Below, one piece after another: positions 49,577-61,631 of a stretch of 64,000 nt of DNA. The number at the start of each line of letters is the position of its first letter. The first letter of the stretch is position 1. The translations under genes and the position numbers were made by a program. Below the pieces are notes generated by a model that saw nothing but the letters and a program-made list of their open reading frames with translations, made no database searches and was not told where the DNA came from. The stretch is from Argentina anserina (lineage: Eukaryota; Streptophyta; Magnoliopsida; Rosales; Rosaceae), in assembly GCF_933775445.1 (NCBI RefSeq), contig NC_065872.1, forward strand, positions 3,782,001-3,846,000, read 5' to 3'.

Positions 49577-51626
49577 GGTGCTGAAATTGGCACGCCTATT
49601 TTTGCAATCTGCACACCGTATCTAATGCTTTTACCAAATTACCTTTACACTAAAACTCAAGAGTTTGACTTTCATTTCTTCAGGCTAAAAAGCTTAAACT
49701 CTCAAATGTCAGAAAACTAGAGCTCTTCATCTTGATCTTATTTGACTGGACTCCGTCGCTGGGAAGAACACAACTTAAAGGTCCCCTCTGGAAGGAAAGT
49801 CCTGGTAGACCTCGAACAAGTTTGAGGTGAATGTTGACATAGACTACACCATTAGCTACAGTAAATTACCAATCAATGTACTAATCTATACCTCTATCTA
49901 TCAAAAGCCAAGCCCGCCCATAAATACTGAACATTAAGGTTATGAGTACCAAAAACAAATTCAATTATCTCTTTGATCTTTACCTATAAATCAAACTACT
50001 TAGAAAAACTACAAATCTATGTCTGATATGAAGTTCAACTTTTGGTCAAACTTCTTTACGAGATTGAGATTGCGGTTACAAATTATTACTTTGTAATGAG
50101 ATGAAGCACGTTTTAGAAACTTTTTTGCAAGTTATCATGTATTCTTGCATTAACTAATTGGTTTTATGTTCATGATCGAGGTGCTCGGCCTTCAAAGAAT
50201 TCAAGATTTGTTCTCCAACCTGTGATGATAGAGTTTGAGAATATTTTTGATGCCTCCTCTGTTGGCCTCTAATATTCGAGATTTGTTTCTTTGCTCTCAT
50301 TAGAGTGAATCAATTGCCGAAAACAACCTGTATTATTTAGGTAATCAATCACCTGAAATGAAATTTATAAAACTCTCGAAGATTGAAGGGTATGCAATAA
50401 TGTGAGAGACACGAAGAGTACCAGATGGTAAATTTGAGGGCACTCATAAGAAGTATTGGTAAGGGTTTACATCATTGATCACATTTTTTGGAAGTAGTGA
50501 TCCACACTAAAGACGGAGCTAGGATTTCAAAATACATTGGGCTAATTTTTCATTTTATAAGAATTTGAAAATGAATACAATAAAAGTTGTTTTTTTTTTT
50601 ACAATATGAAATCAACTCATTAGAACAAAAACAAATTCATGAAGAGAAAACAAAAAGGCAAAGAATTGGCTTAACTGTGAAATATGAAGATTTAAATAAT
50701 TTAAGATTGGGTAAACACCATAGTTAGAGTTTTTTTTTTTTAAAACACCATAAATAGAGTAAAATAGCTTTACTACACTAGAGAATAAAGAAGGAATTAT
50801 TTTTAACTCATAGCTAAGGAAAAGAAATAGTGTTTTAATTATATTTTTTTTTTACTACGAGCAGACTTTGTTTTGCTAATTCTACAAGATTGTTAATTTG
50901 TGATGTTTAAGATAATTATTTTTTTTAAAATAATTAAGTCTATTTAATTAAACAAAGCTAAGAATTTTTACTGTGCTGTGATTTGTGGGTGTAGGATAAT
51001 TAAGTGAATTAAGTCTATTTAATTAGAATAAATTCAACAAGTGCTCTGGGCTGTATCCCATCTGCCCATGTAGTGCACTACTATGATCCGTCACTGATCC
51101 ACACGTACATAAGTTTATGTAAAAACATACAGAGCTCCTCTGGAAATTTCCCTCACTAATTTTGAAGTTTTCGAATTCTCGCAATTCCATCAAGACTCCG
51201 ATCAAGATTCACCAAACTGGAGTTCATCAGCATCTTCGACGCAGACGCCGACAACAACTCCTACCATTGTAACTTTGAGCCGCCATAGAATCCAGGCCCA
51301 CTCTTGCCATCTTCAGATGGTTAGACCCATCTCATTGTTTGTCTCAATTTGCCTTTCTAGACCCAACCACCATGGCCATGACGACGAGAGGAGGAAGATG
51401 GCGAGTATAAACTGGATGACGAGCAGGTGCTGAGGTCGATGAGACACAAACTAGTCGGAAGAGAATGAGGAAATTGAGGAAGAGGACGTTGTCGCTGTTC
51501 AAATTTCAACTTTTGGAGTGAAAGAAAGAGAATTTGGGACTAGAACAATGTCAATGGGTAAAGAAATATTAAAAAAGTTCAAAAAGGTATGCAAATTGTA
51601 AAAAGAGGTGTGCTAATTTCAGCACC
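49577..51626. mobile_element. MULE-like element, 2.05 kb, ~41-bp inverted ends
   Basis: The left end GGTGCTGAAATTGGCACGCC (49577 on) and the inverted right end GGTGCTGAAATTAGCACACC (51626 back) agree at about 34 of 41 bases. Flanks are T-rich/A-rich, so the target duplication is obscured. There is no transposase. The stretch 51160-51540 is GC-richer and looks like captured genic sequence, but I cannot name the source. An hAT element is nested inside. Confidence 0.6.
50508..51096. mobile_element. Non-autonomous hAT element nested in the MULE
   Basis: It has a perfect 8-bp target duplication ATCCACAC (50500-50507 and 51097-51104). The ends TAAAGACGGAGCTAGG and, inverted, CAGTGACGGATCATAG share only a weak match, so the ends are worn. 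The interior is AT-rich and non-coding. Confidence 0.7.
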
Positions 51627-51723
51627 AAAAAAAATGTGCACAACTTTGTAATTTGATATATAGTCACTTGGAGCACTAAGGCCATTCTCAACTTTTCTTC
51701 TTTTCAAAATGCTAGATTGCTAT

Positions 51724-52336
51724 TAGAGGTGTCAAATGAGTTGAAAAGCCTGAGCCCGACACATGCCTAGCTCGTTAAAAGTCGTTCTGGCACGGTCCGT
51801 TCTCGTTTTGAGCATGGCATGGCATGTGCCGATAAATTTATGGGTTAACCCGTTAACACATAATTATATATTATTTATATAAATAATTAAACAATTATCA
51901 TTATTAGACTTGAATATTATAACTTTTAAATTAAAATATCTTGTTTATTTCATTATTTTAACTATAATATTTCACAAATATTATCAAACTAGTGAAGAAA
52001 ACGTCATTATTTTGACATATATAACATTTTAGAAATAAGATTATGACATATATTGTAGTATTTTATTTATTTTACTATTCTAAATAGTTCTATAAAACAA
52101 ATATTCTTATTAAAGAATATTTTTATTTGAATTGTGTCTTATAATGCTAATGGGCCGGGCCATTTTTTGGTCCGTCACATGCCCGAACCTGGCCCGATAT
52201 AAACTTGGGTCATGAGCCGGGCCGGGTTTGATGTTTAAGCAAATAGGCCGGTCCAAACCCGTCACGATAAATAAATGAGTTGGCTCGAACACGGTTTTAA
52301 CCCACTTAAAATGAGTTGGGCCGGTTGCCAACTCTA
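51724..52336. mobile_element. Non-autonomous hAT element, 613 bp
   Basis: Ends are TAGAGGTGTCAAATGAG and, inverted, TAGAGTTGGCAACCGG. It is flanked by ATTGCTAT (51716-51723) and ATTGCTAC (52337-52344), seven of eight identical. Subterminal zones carry GGCCGGGCC, GGCCCGA and CCGTCAC words on both strands. It lacks a transposase. Confidence 0.82.
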
Positions 52337-52344
52337 ATTGCTAC

Positions 52345-53044
52345 CCATTAATGATTAGGGATTAAAAAAAAAGATTAATGTATATAAGATTCTGAAATGG
52401 GTTGTACAAAGTTTAGTCTGGAATGTCATTCAATAAGGCAAGCCCAACCAGAGATACTGAGGCCCAATCCTCCATGTTGCACTGGTATTTCTCAGGTTCA
52501 TTAACTTAGCCTGAAGAAACTACTTCATGGCTTCATCCTCAAGCAAAACTATGCAGTTCCTCCAAACCTGAGCTTGTTGCTCACGAAAATATATGTACTG
52601 ATCCCACCGGCCGGCAAATACTATATTATAGTTCCATATCCGATGACATTATGGTAAAGAGAAGAGTTTAATCTCTAAGCCAAATAAGAAAAGTCGTTGA
52701 GACGACGTGAGACTATCCTTTATATTCTATATTTTAAGCGGATAGTATTCCTTTTTCTCTAACATAAATGAGTCAAATTAATATTAAACATATTCAAGCA
52801 ATCAAGCTACATCAGTAGCTAACAGATAGGGTTGAATTACAATATAGAACAGCATTAGATTTGACAATTTACCCCCTCTGCAAGATTAACATTTGACCAG
52901 AGTCGAAGCTCGAAAACTCAGAAGCGTTGTATGGATATTGTTGATGGAGCTAGCTGAGTAGCTGTCTATATATAGTTGTAAAAGTTGCAGCTTTTGAACC
53001 ATCATAAATATTCATCCAATTAATCTTCTAAGTTTTTCTCGAGC
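52345..53044. other. Upstream region of the P450 pseudogene
   Basis: A TATATATAG stretch at about 52968-52976 sits some 70 bases before the P450 ATG, so a core promoter may survive. Nothing else was recognised. Confidence 0.4.
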
Positions 53045-55001
53045 ATGGAAGACTATGTAGTATTATGTTCTGTTTCTTTGTTACTGCTGCTATATGGTGG
53101 TGGTAAAGCTTTCTACTCCATTTGGTGGAAACCAAAAATGCTGGAGAGGCTACTGAAGCAACAAGGAATTAGAGGAACTCCATACACGCCACTCATTGGG
53201 GACATGAAAGAGTTTCTGAGGCAGATAAAGGAAGCATGGTCCAAGCCTATGAGTCTAAATCACCAGATTGTTCCACGCGTTGATCCGTTCACCCTAAACG
53301 CTGTTCAGAAATACGGTATGCACGCCCATTGATACTTCCGGTTATGTTTTCTGTGTTGATAGTTGATACTGTGAATTTGTGCTGATGAATTAGCTTATAT
53401 TTTGTGTCATGTTTTGAAACATGTTCAGGGAAGATATCAATGTGTTGGACTGGGACTACACGAAGACTGATTATCATGGACACTGAGATAGTGAAAGAAG
53501 TTCTGTCTAACAAGCTAGGCCATTTCCATAAGCCACCCCTAAACCCTCAAATTCTGATTCTAACAAAGGGTATAGCAAGTATGCATGGTGAGAAATGAGC
53601 GAAACACAGACGGATAATCAATCCGGCTTTCCACCTAGAAAAGTTGAAGGTTCAACCTCTAATTCCCTATATTGCTCATTTTTGCCATGTGTACATCTAC
53701 TGGTTTGATTCTCTAGTGCTCAGTTACTTACCAGTATGTTTCTTTTGTAGGGGATGATACCTGTATTTGCAGTCAGCTGTGGCAAAATGATAGAACAGTG
53801 GAAGAAGGAGACTGCTTTTCTTCAAGGCAGTTGGTAAATGGATATCTGGCCTGAACTTCAGAAGCTAACTGCAGATGTTATTTCTCGAGCAGCATTTGGA
53901 AGCACCGATGAACAAGGGAAGAAGGTCTTCGAGCTTCAAAGAGAGCTCTTAATGCTAACCGTCGAAGCAATGCAAACTTTGTACATCCCGGGCTTCAGGT
54001 CATTTATATTCCCATAAATCAAAATAAAGTTTAGCATCTTTCATGTTTCATTAATAACCTGCTCTTGAGAGAAATTGATATCTCAACAACTACCAAGTGC
54101 AGATTTATTCCTACAAAGAAGAATCAGAGGAGAAATAAATTGCACAATGAGATTACATCAATGCTACGAAGTATTATCCAAAACAAAATGAATGCCATGA
54201 GAGCCGGAGAATCTAGTGTTGACGACTTACTAGGCCTGCTGTTGCAGTCTAATAAGCAGACACATTTATCAGAAAGTATAAGTAGCAGCAAAACAAGCAA
54301 CGAGATGATGACAATAGAAGATGTGATTGAGGAATGCAGGCAGTTATACCTTGCTGGCTAAGAAACAACATCAAGCTTGCTAACATGGACCATGATTGTC
54401 TTAGCTATGCACCCAGACTGGCAACAGAAGGCAAGGGAAGAAGTCCTAAGGGTCTGTGGGAAAAAAGGAACCCAGTTTTGAAGCTATCGGCCACCTCAAG
54501 AGCGTGAGTATTTTTCTCTAGGCATATTCATTAAGCTAAACTATGCAAATAACTAAACAAATTCCCTTGCAGGTAACCATGATACTTAATGAAGTCCTAA
54601 GGTTGTATCCACCTGCAATTGCTTCATATCAACATGGTTACAAAGAAACCAAAGTAGGAGACATTGTTGTTCCAGCAGGAGTTGATCTAAATCTGCCTAC
54701 ACTGCTCATTCACCATGATCCCGAACTCTAGGGAGACGATGCAGGAGAATTCAAACCAGAGAGATTTTCCGAAGGAGTTTCAAAGGCATCGAAGGATCAG
54801 CAGCATGCATTCTTTCCATTTGGGTGGGGTCCGAGGATCTGTATTGGTCAGAATATGGCCATGATAGAAGCAAAAGTTGCGTTGGTTATGATTCTACAAC
54901 AATTCTCCTTCGAGCTATCACCTTCCTACACTCATGCTCCTTATACTCTTACCATTCTTCAACCACAGCATGGAGCTCAAGTCACCCTACACCAACTCTA
55001 G
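53045..55001 (+). pseudogene. Cytochrome P450 pseudogene, CYP72 clan (CYP72A-like)
   Basis: Exons at about 53045-53315, 53429-53649, 53751-53998, 54103 to ~54502 and 54573-55001 keep splice signals and together cover a whole P450. It has an N-terminal membrane anchor (VVLCSVSLLLLLYGG), AKHRRIINPAFHLEKLK (helix C), the helix I strip LYLAG then ETTS, ExxR as NEVLRLYPP, and the heme loop [13 protein letters not shown]. Disabling changes are TGA at 53596 (W expected in GEKWAKH), TAA at 53835, TAA at 54359 (Q expected in AGQETT), TAG at 54729 (W expected in PELWGDD), and one extra base near 54461-54470 in a G/A run. Plants use CYP72-clan enzymes on hormones and terpenoids, but the substrate here is unknown. 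Conserved residues outside the lesions suggest recent inactivation. Confidence 0.88.
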
Positions 55002-55534
55002 ATTGCACTGGCTTGCAATCTCCAAGTTCCAATCAAGAAGTACTGTGATTCAAAATCACAACTTATGCTTGTTGAATTTTTAGAGTGCATTCATAATAAA
55101 AACAAGTCTAGTCTTTAGACACCGGGCTTGTTCAACTAAGATCAGTTTATTTCTACTTTCGTGGCCACTGTATGTAGAATCAAGCACCTTGAGTTATACT
55201 ATTAGCAATCAGAGACTTGAAATAAATAAAACACAAGTTTTCGTGCAAGAACAATTTTCTAGTTCGAAGAGACATGTGGGAAATAACATATCATGTTTAA
55301 GCCAAAAGTGACATTTGTATTAAATCATGAATTGCAATAGTATCCACCTAAAGTAGCAATATAAACTCTTATGCAATTTATTGTCTGGTATATATCAGCA
55401 AATATTCCTAAGCTCGCCACTGAAATCTGTGTTCTATTTCCTCTAATAGTAGCAACAAAGACTCAATGCGAAATTTCCTCAAAAGAATATTGCATTACCG
55501 GAGACCAAAACTGTAATGCAAATGAGCAGTACTA
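55002..55534. other. Convergent 3' region between the P450 pseudogene and RPC4
   Basis: No coding signal was recognised. It should include the RPC4 3' UTR on the minus strand. Confidence 0.5.
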
Positions 55535-57640
55535 TTATAAATCCTCTAAACTGTTCAAAACTGAGTCAATATCTGGGGTCACAACAGCTCGCTTGTTGAG
55601 CTCTCCAATTGTGCAACACGTCTTCTCTGTGGTATTGATAGCCACAACATCCTGGGCAAAATCACAGTTCATACCTGTAGAGACCTAAATCCATCCGAAA
55701 GATAAGAGGTATACTAATTAGGAATCTGATATCTTCCATTTTCGGGTGACGGACAAAAACTTAATACTAAAGAGCAGTAGTTAATGAGCCCCAATTCCCA
55801 AGTGATTCAAACACATGGCATGGGCCAATAAGGGGTAAAAGGAAAAAAAAAATACAAGACATGCCATTTTGCATCATTATAGTGGAATGTACTCACATCA
55901 TAGAGGGTGTCTCCTAGCTTCAGCTTGATAGCACCACTTCTGTACACCAGCATCTTACCCATGAAGCCAGCTGGTAACTCACTCAAGGAACAAGGTTTCT
56001 CTGTATTACGTGCACCTCCTGGTGCCCCTGAGTTATTGTTTACCTGTTGGCCTGCTGGTTGCTTTGAAATAGGCAAGGTTGGAGGTAAATGAAGAAAGAA
56101 CATACTTGTTGCTCTATTTTCCTCCTGCCAACAAACCCTCAAAGTTAATCAAATGATTTATGCATGCAAATATACTATTAGCATTTTATCTTCCGATCTA
56201 CCAACCTTTAGATCTAGTTCATCTGCCGCTGGTGTTGCATTTTCATCATAAGTTGATTCCTCTAAACCATCCCCAAATTCTTGTTGGTTAAGGATTGCTG
56301 CAGAATGTAGAGCATTCGGTGCTTTTATTAGTAACACGAGTCAAGTTTCACCACGGTAGTAGATGACACAAGACTTGGATTTTTGAAAACAAACGGATAC
56401 AAAGTTTGATGTGAAGAAATTAGTCGAGTCACGTTTACTATAATATAGAGACGAGTAACACTATCTAAAATTCCTATCATAATCCCACTGGAAAATCCAT
56501 TCAAGCTAATCCTCGAAATTCGTAGTGAACATACCAGGATCTTCAGAAGTTGGCTGCCTCAGAGGAAGAGATATTGGGTAATGACCGTAGATATCCTGGA
56601 AGAACAACATCCCGAATTTAAAAAAAAAAAACAAAGTCATACACAAACACACAGACCTACAAAGAAAACATAAAATCCAGCAACCACTCATAGTCATTCT
56701 GGCTTGCATCTATTGGGTTGCAATGTAACTTACAAATGGTGACTTGTATTCTTTCTCCACCTGAATGACCGGGTTGAAGCCACTACCTACGGAAACATCA
56801 TCAAGAGTGATATTATTAGAAGCATCCTCATTAGCAGCGATAAACTAAACAACTACACTGAAGAAGACCATACCATTAGGACCCCTGGGAGCCCAATATG
56901 TGGTTGATGATTGACCCTCACGACCAAATGCAACTTGCACTGGCTGCTCTGCAAATTAACATCACTTTTGTTATTGATTGAATCACGATTTCCATACTAT
57001 CCAACTTGTGTTAATAAATTCCATCCTCTGATTTTGATTGGATCAGATTGCAATTAGTCATCCAAACTTAAATCCCAAATCAAAATCCAAGAGTCTCAAA
57101 GGAAATTGATAAAAGCCTCTTACCCTTCTTTTCGTTTTTCGGCCTTACCCTTAAAGATTGTTCCTTTAAGACACAAAACAAGACAGAAATACACAAAAGA
57201 TCAGATACCGAGATCAAAACGTGAGATCGTATATATGTAAATCAATCAGTGTCATAATACATACATGAAAACGTTTGAGCAACTCCCTCTCCTTTTCATC
57301 ATTACTAGCTTGCTCTTCCTCCTCCTCCGGATCACTATACAGAGATAAAAAACAACACCAGTCAGTCATGTATCAAATAAACCACAACAGGAAAAGGTAA
57401 CCAATAACAAAATCACATTGGTTTGAATCAAAAGTGAGGAGCTCATACGTTTTAACATCCTTCTTTGGGGGAGCTCTTTTTGGTTTGAACCTCCTCTGCA
57501 TCAAAACAAAGCAAATCAGAAAAACTGTATAAATTACAGGTTCACATTCAACAAACGTAGTACATCAAAAAGAACAGAAACAGAAAGAAAACCTTTGGCT
57601 TATTGGCTGCAAGAGCACCAGATTGTGGCGGTTGGCTCAT
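55535..57640 (-). CDS. DNA-directed RNA polymerase III subunit RPC4, ten exons
   Basis: RPC4 (POLR3D/Rpc53 family) pairs with RPC5 as the TFIIF-like module of RNA polymerase III, which makes tRNA and 5S rRNA in the nucleus. Exons are 57640-57593, 57495-57449, 57334-57265, 57163-57124, 56948-56874, 56786-56734, 56595-56535, 56297-56206, 56124-55897 and 55684-55535. All are GT-AG with matching phases and encode 287 residues. The N-terminus is basic (RRFKPKRAPPKK), then an acidic patch DPEEEEEQ. The conserved C-terminal domain has LPAGFMGKMLVYRSG, KLKLGDTLYDV, FAQDVVAINTTEK, then CCTIGELNKRAVVTPDIDSV. No lesion was seen. A leader intron is possible upstream of the ATG (donor at about 57767), which is only inferred. 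Confidence 0.92.
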
Positions 57641-58522
57641 TAGAGTTTAAGGAGCAATCTTCAGTGAACATAAACAACAAAGAAAGAAGAGATTGTTAAC
57701 CCATGATTGCAAAACTAGTTAAGAATGTGAAGCCATGATGATGAAGATGGTTAGAGGGCAACCTGTGAGGCGGTGGAGAGGAACCAGGGAGGGAGTTGGA
57801 GACTAGTGAAGCCAAAACCCTTGTAGCTTTCAAGAAGCAAAGATTTTATACCAGAATCAAATATCTAATGCTGCCCTATGTATATAACTTTAGTTATTGA
57901 TTGTGCAGGGGACGCTATTTCCACTGCGCGGCTACGCTCTAATACAGTGAAACGCTAGTTGTAAACCCTCTGCTTTGCTTTCTTTCCCTTTTTGGTATTT
58001 TTAGTGTCTCACATTGGTTCGCAGAATTGCAGGTACTCTTATTTTGTCTTCGAATATTACGTATCTGTGAGGGATTTATTTTGTAACCAGAGACGTTGTA
58101 ACAGATAGTATTCTACCTACAGACGTTGTAACCAGAGATTACCTTGTTACATTTCTCATACTTGCTACAGATATCTCGAAGTACTTGAGGGATTTATTTT
58201 GTTTGTTTTTCAGATGAAATCAACTCCTTTTTGAAGTTCTTATGGGATGTGAAATCAAAACACTGGCATTCCGAATGTAAAGAAATGCTTGGCTTTTTTC
58301 ACTGGTTTCTACTGAACAGTTGGATATAACAGAGAGTAAACTACCGCGTGAAAAAAGCCAAGCATCTCTTTACATTCTAAGAAGTCTACATTTTCTGTTT
58401 CAAACTACCGCGTACTTTATGGAAAACCAAACCTTAACTTGGATATTCATATCTCTCCAAACTGGGATTGAAAACATTCACACGTCAAACCAGTTGTGCG
58501 AGTGACATACAAGATCTTGTTC
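57641..58522. other. Spacer between RPC4 5' end and MED20 3' end
   Basis: It contains the RPC4 leader and promoter, two copies of GAGGGATTTATTTTGT (about 58068 and 58188) and the hairpin at 58273-58377. No protein gene was recognised. Confidence 0.5.
58273..58377. ncRNA. Candidate small-RNA hairpin (30-bp arms, 45-base loop)
   Basis: Arms 58273-58302 and 58348-58377 are inverted copies with a single A/G difference (core AAATGCTTGGCTTTTTTCAC against GTGAAAAAAGCCAAGCATC). The size and near-perfect stem are those of a young plant microRNA precursor or a tiny foldback element. The arm sequence is not one of the conserved plant microRNAs I know. Expression is not shown by sequence alone. Confidence 0.35.
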
Positions 58523-60080
58523 CTAATTTCTACCTTGCACCGGTTGCACGGACGCAATTAGTTGAGCCATAACAGCGGCATACTGGACGGCAGTGTGTTG
58601 TGAAGTATACTGATCTCCAAGGCCAAACTCACCAAAGTTTGGCTCCATATGCACAAAGTGGCCTGGTATTGCTCTTTTTGACACAGCCTGATCCCATATA
58701 GTCACAAAATCTTCCATAATTTGCCTTGCCTTTTCCATTGAAGAAATGGGCAGGTACTCCACCTGTATAACCAAAGTAACTTCAATTAACAACTATTAGT
58801 ATAGCAAAACGACAACACATGAATATCTCCAGTGCCATGAACAACTAACGGAAAAAAACAGCAAGGCGGAAAAAAGAAGGCTATATATTTAAAGAGTGGA
58901 AAATTCTTCATATCTAATGTTGCTAGATATGCAAGCCAGTTGGCATTCTGCAAGGAAAGATCGTTAATAGAGAGATTGAGGTATAGATCCAGACATCTAG
59001 TTGTTATTCTCCAAGGTCCATGCCTAATACAATCAAAAAGAGACCAACTTTCATATGTTAGCTAGAATTGGAAGAGAAGTCCATCAGAATGTATATCAAT
59101 CTCTGGTGCAAACTAAATCTGTGTACCCAGGCCCCACACACAAATTTAATCATGTATTGTCGCTAGACAAACAATCTAGTGAATACTTCCAAATAGGTTC
59201 ATTGTACAATGATATAGCTCAGCTTTTAGCTATTATTTTTATCATTTGTAATAAGAAAAAAGATTAACAAAACAACAAGAGATTCTTGAACACATGAACA
59301 AACACTCAACTGAAAAAAATGAAGTTTGTAAATGTACATTACCTCCATAACTATTCCTCTCAAATTATCAGTGTGATTAGGAAGAACTTTTCCCACTCTC
59401 ACTGAGAAACCCAAAGTCGATACTGAAATCCCTATATACAATTTTACCACAAAGTCATATAAACAATTTTCTCTGATCAAATATCAAAATTTTGATTACA
59501 GTAAAACTGAATTTGAAAAAAAGGAAATAACCTCAAAATTAAGTGAGACCCTCTGTTTGTAAGACTGCAATTTCTCCATAATCATAGTAATCGTAGAATC
59601 AGCCTCAAGAACAATGCGAAGCGGTCGGATTATAAGGTAGTACTTATTTGGCTGCTCCGGCAGTGCAATCCCTAAGAAATCACGCGGGTATTCCCCTACC
59701 ATAGCCTGCTCTGGAACATACATACACATTTAAACAAAACACATACGATCGTATCAAAATCAATCCTTTACGAAGTACCAATAACCATATAACAAAACTG
59801 GATATACAAATCAAACGAAAAAATTCAAACCTACCTCGAAGCAAGGGTTTGTAGAATGTGATGGTGGCTTTCCACCGGCCTTCCTTAATCCCATTGATGC
59901 TCTCGACGACCTGCGTCACTTCATTGATGATTTGACTGTTCACCGAAGTCCCTGCATTGGGCTGCCAATGCAGAACCCTAATTGGACCATAAACATCAAA
60001 TGTTAAAAAGAAATGGAAAAACACTTGGGATGTTGCATTAGGGTGTTTTCAAGCTTTGTTCTTTACTATTTCAGCGGCAT
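58523..60080 (-). pseudogene. Mediator subunit MED20 copy with a stop at codon 5 and a 1-base frameshift
   Basis: MED20 is a head-module subunit of Mediator, bridging transcription factors and RNA polymerase II. Exons are 60080-60067, 59977-59835, 59710-59532, 59431-59343 and 58762-58523. Conserved blocks are [63 protein letters not shown], then [33 protein letters not shown] and [11 protein letters not shown] to [15 protein letters not shown]. The 14-base first exon reads MPLK then TA, which joins G to give TAG where the family has TGG (MPVKW). Exon 4 is 89 bases although its neighbours require a multiple of three: GFQYRL is followed by a shift before GFSVRVGKV, as if one G were lost in the G run near 59409-59411. 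It is either a decayed duplicate or it contains sequence errors. The rest is well conserved. Confidence 0.8.
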
Positions 60081-61631
60081 CGTCTCGGGTCTCAAATCTC
60101 CTGGCTTTAGGGTTCAGATTCTCTGTCATTCATTGATAAAGAGTATTACAGATCTAGTACATTCAATCAACAATCAACAAGTTTGTGATGTAATTGCAGC
60201 TAAAAGTGAACATATGAGCTGGAAATTTATTGGAACAAAATATCAAATTTAGAGTCTTTAAGAATTATCGGCATCATATACATACAGTTTTAACTTTGAT
60301 TCAAGCTGTGTGTTATGTGAAATTTCGATGGAGAATAAATTGCTGAGCTAGAGCTGAGCCCTAAAATTGAGTAAAGATTCGAACTTGAAGCGAAAGTATG
60401 AGAGAAATCAGAGGATGGAAGGAGAGAGATACCTGGAGAGGAAGAGAACTCACCAGCTGATAGAGAGCTTCGCCCCAAATAGCTCTTTCTCTATACACAA
60501 GAGGCGAGACTGTAAAAGTAAAACGGTAATAGTAACTTCCCTTTTATCTGCGTTGAAATTGGTTTTTTTTTTTTTTGATAAATGATTAGACTACTGAGAT
60601 AAATGAACCGTACATCTAAATTCCGGGAGCTGCCTTTGAACTGAAATTCCAACTGCATTCAATACGAAACTGACTTACTAAAGTCGGAAGCAACCGTCAC
60701 CCGTTAGCTAGGTATTAAACCTAAATGATATTATACTTACAAGTTTGATCTCTAAAACACCCAACAATCCATTTTAGTATAGAGCCATATACTATTTCAA
60801 ATTTATTTAGATGGCTCAGGCAGTTAGTCATGTACAGTACTTAAGAAATTAAGCTTATGTTATGTACGGTCAGCTTAGTCATGCTATGAATATCTAGCAA
60901 CGAGTAAATATTATATCAACAAAAGACAACATTAACTAATAATAAATTTTATAAAAACCGGCTAGATGTTTCGGCACAAAGTAGCAAACATGTTAGGACA
61001 TTTTAGTAGTAATTACTAATGTTATTTATTTTGGGCCTTACATTTATGTGGTAGCTAGACCCGAGTCGGATTCTCTTAGTGACGGGTCTCTAGTATGTTC
61101 TGAGCCTGAACTATATATAACCAATTTCTATTATAAGAAGAAAGCTATTAAATAAATATCAAACTTGTCTAATTTATCTTCTTTCAATCTCCTTTAGATT
61201 CATGTTTTAATTTCTTATATATTTTTTTAATTCTCTTATTTCAATTCCTTAATGAATTACGATTATATCAGAACAACGATCGAGAGTTTGAGATCACCAA
61301 ATACGATTATCAAGACTATTTAAATTCTCGCGCTTTTAAGCAAAGAGATAATATAACAGATAAACTCGAAATTGAATAATATTTCTCTTTTTCTAGCAAT
61401 AAAAAAATTGAGATTATTTCACCTAAAAGAAAAGGGAGCTTAAAAGGAAGAAACTTTAAACGGAGCAATGCAGGGTCTCTGAGAGCCTCTACGTCTCTCA
61501 CACAAATCACAGTATCACACCAACACATTCTTCTTCCGATTTCAATCCCGGCGGCTTCTCCCTCACGACGGCGCTAGGGTTTCGTTTCTGAACAAGCTCC
61601 GTGCTTCCGCAGATTTGGATAGACAAAATCA
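60081..61631. other. Intergenic: divergent 5' regions of MED20 copy and CTR9
   Basis: The right part includes the CTR9 leader, with a telo-box read on the minus strand at 61575-61582 (TAGGGTTT). The frames at 60290-60585 and 61316-61528 show no family signature. Confidence 0.5.
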
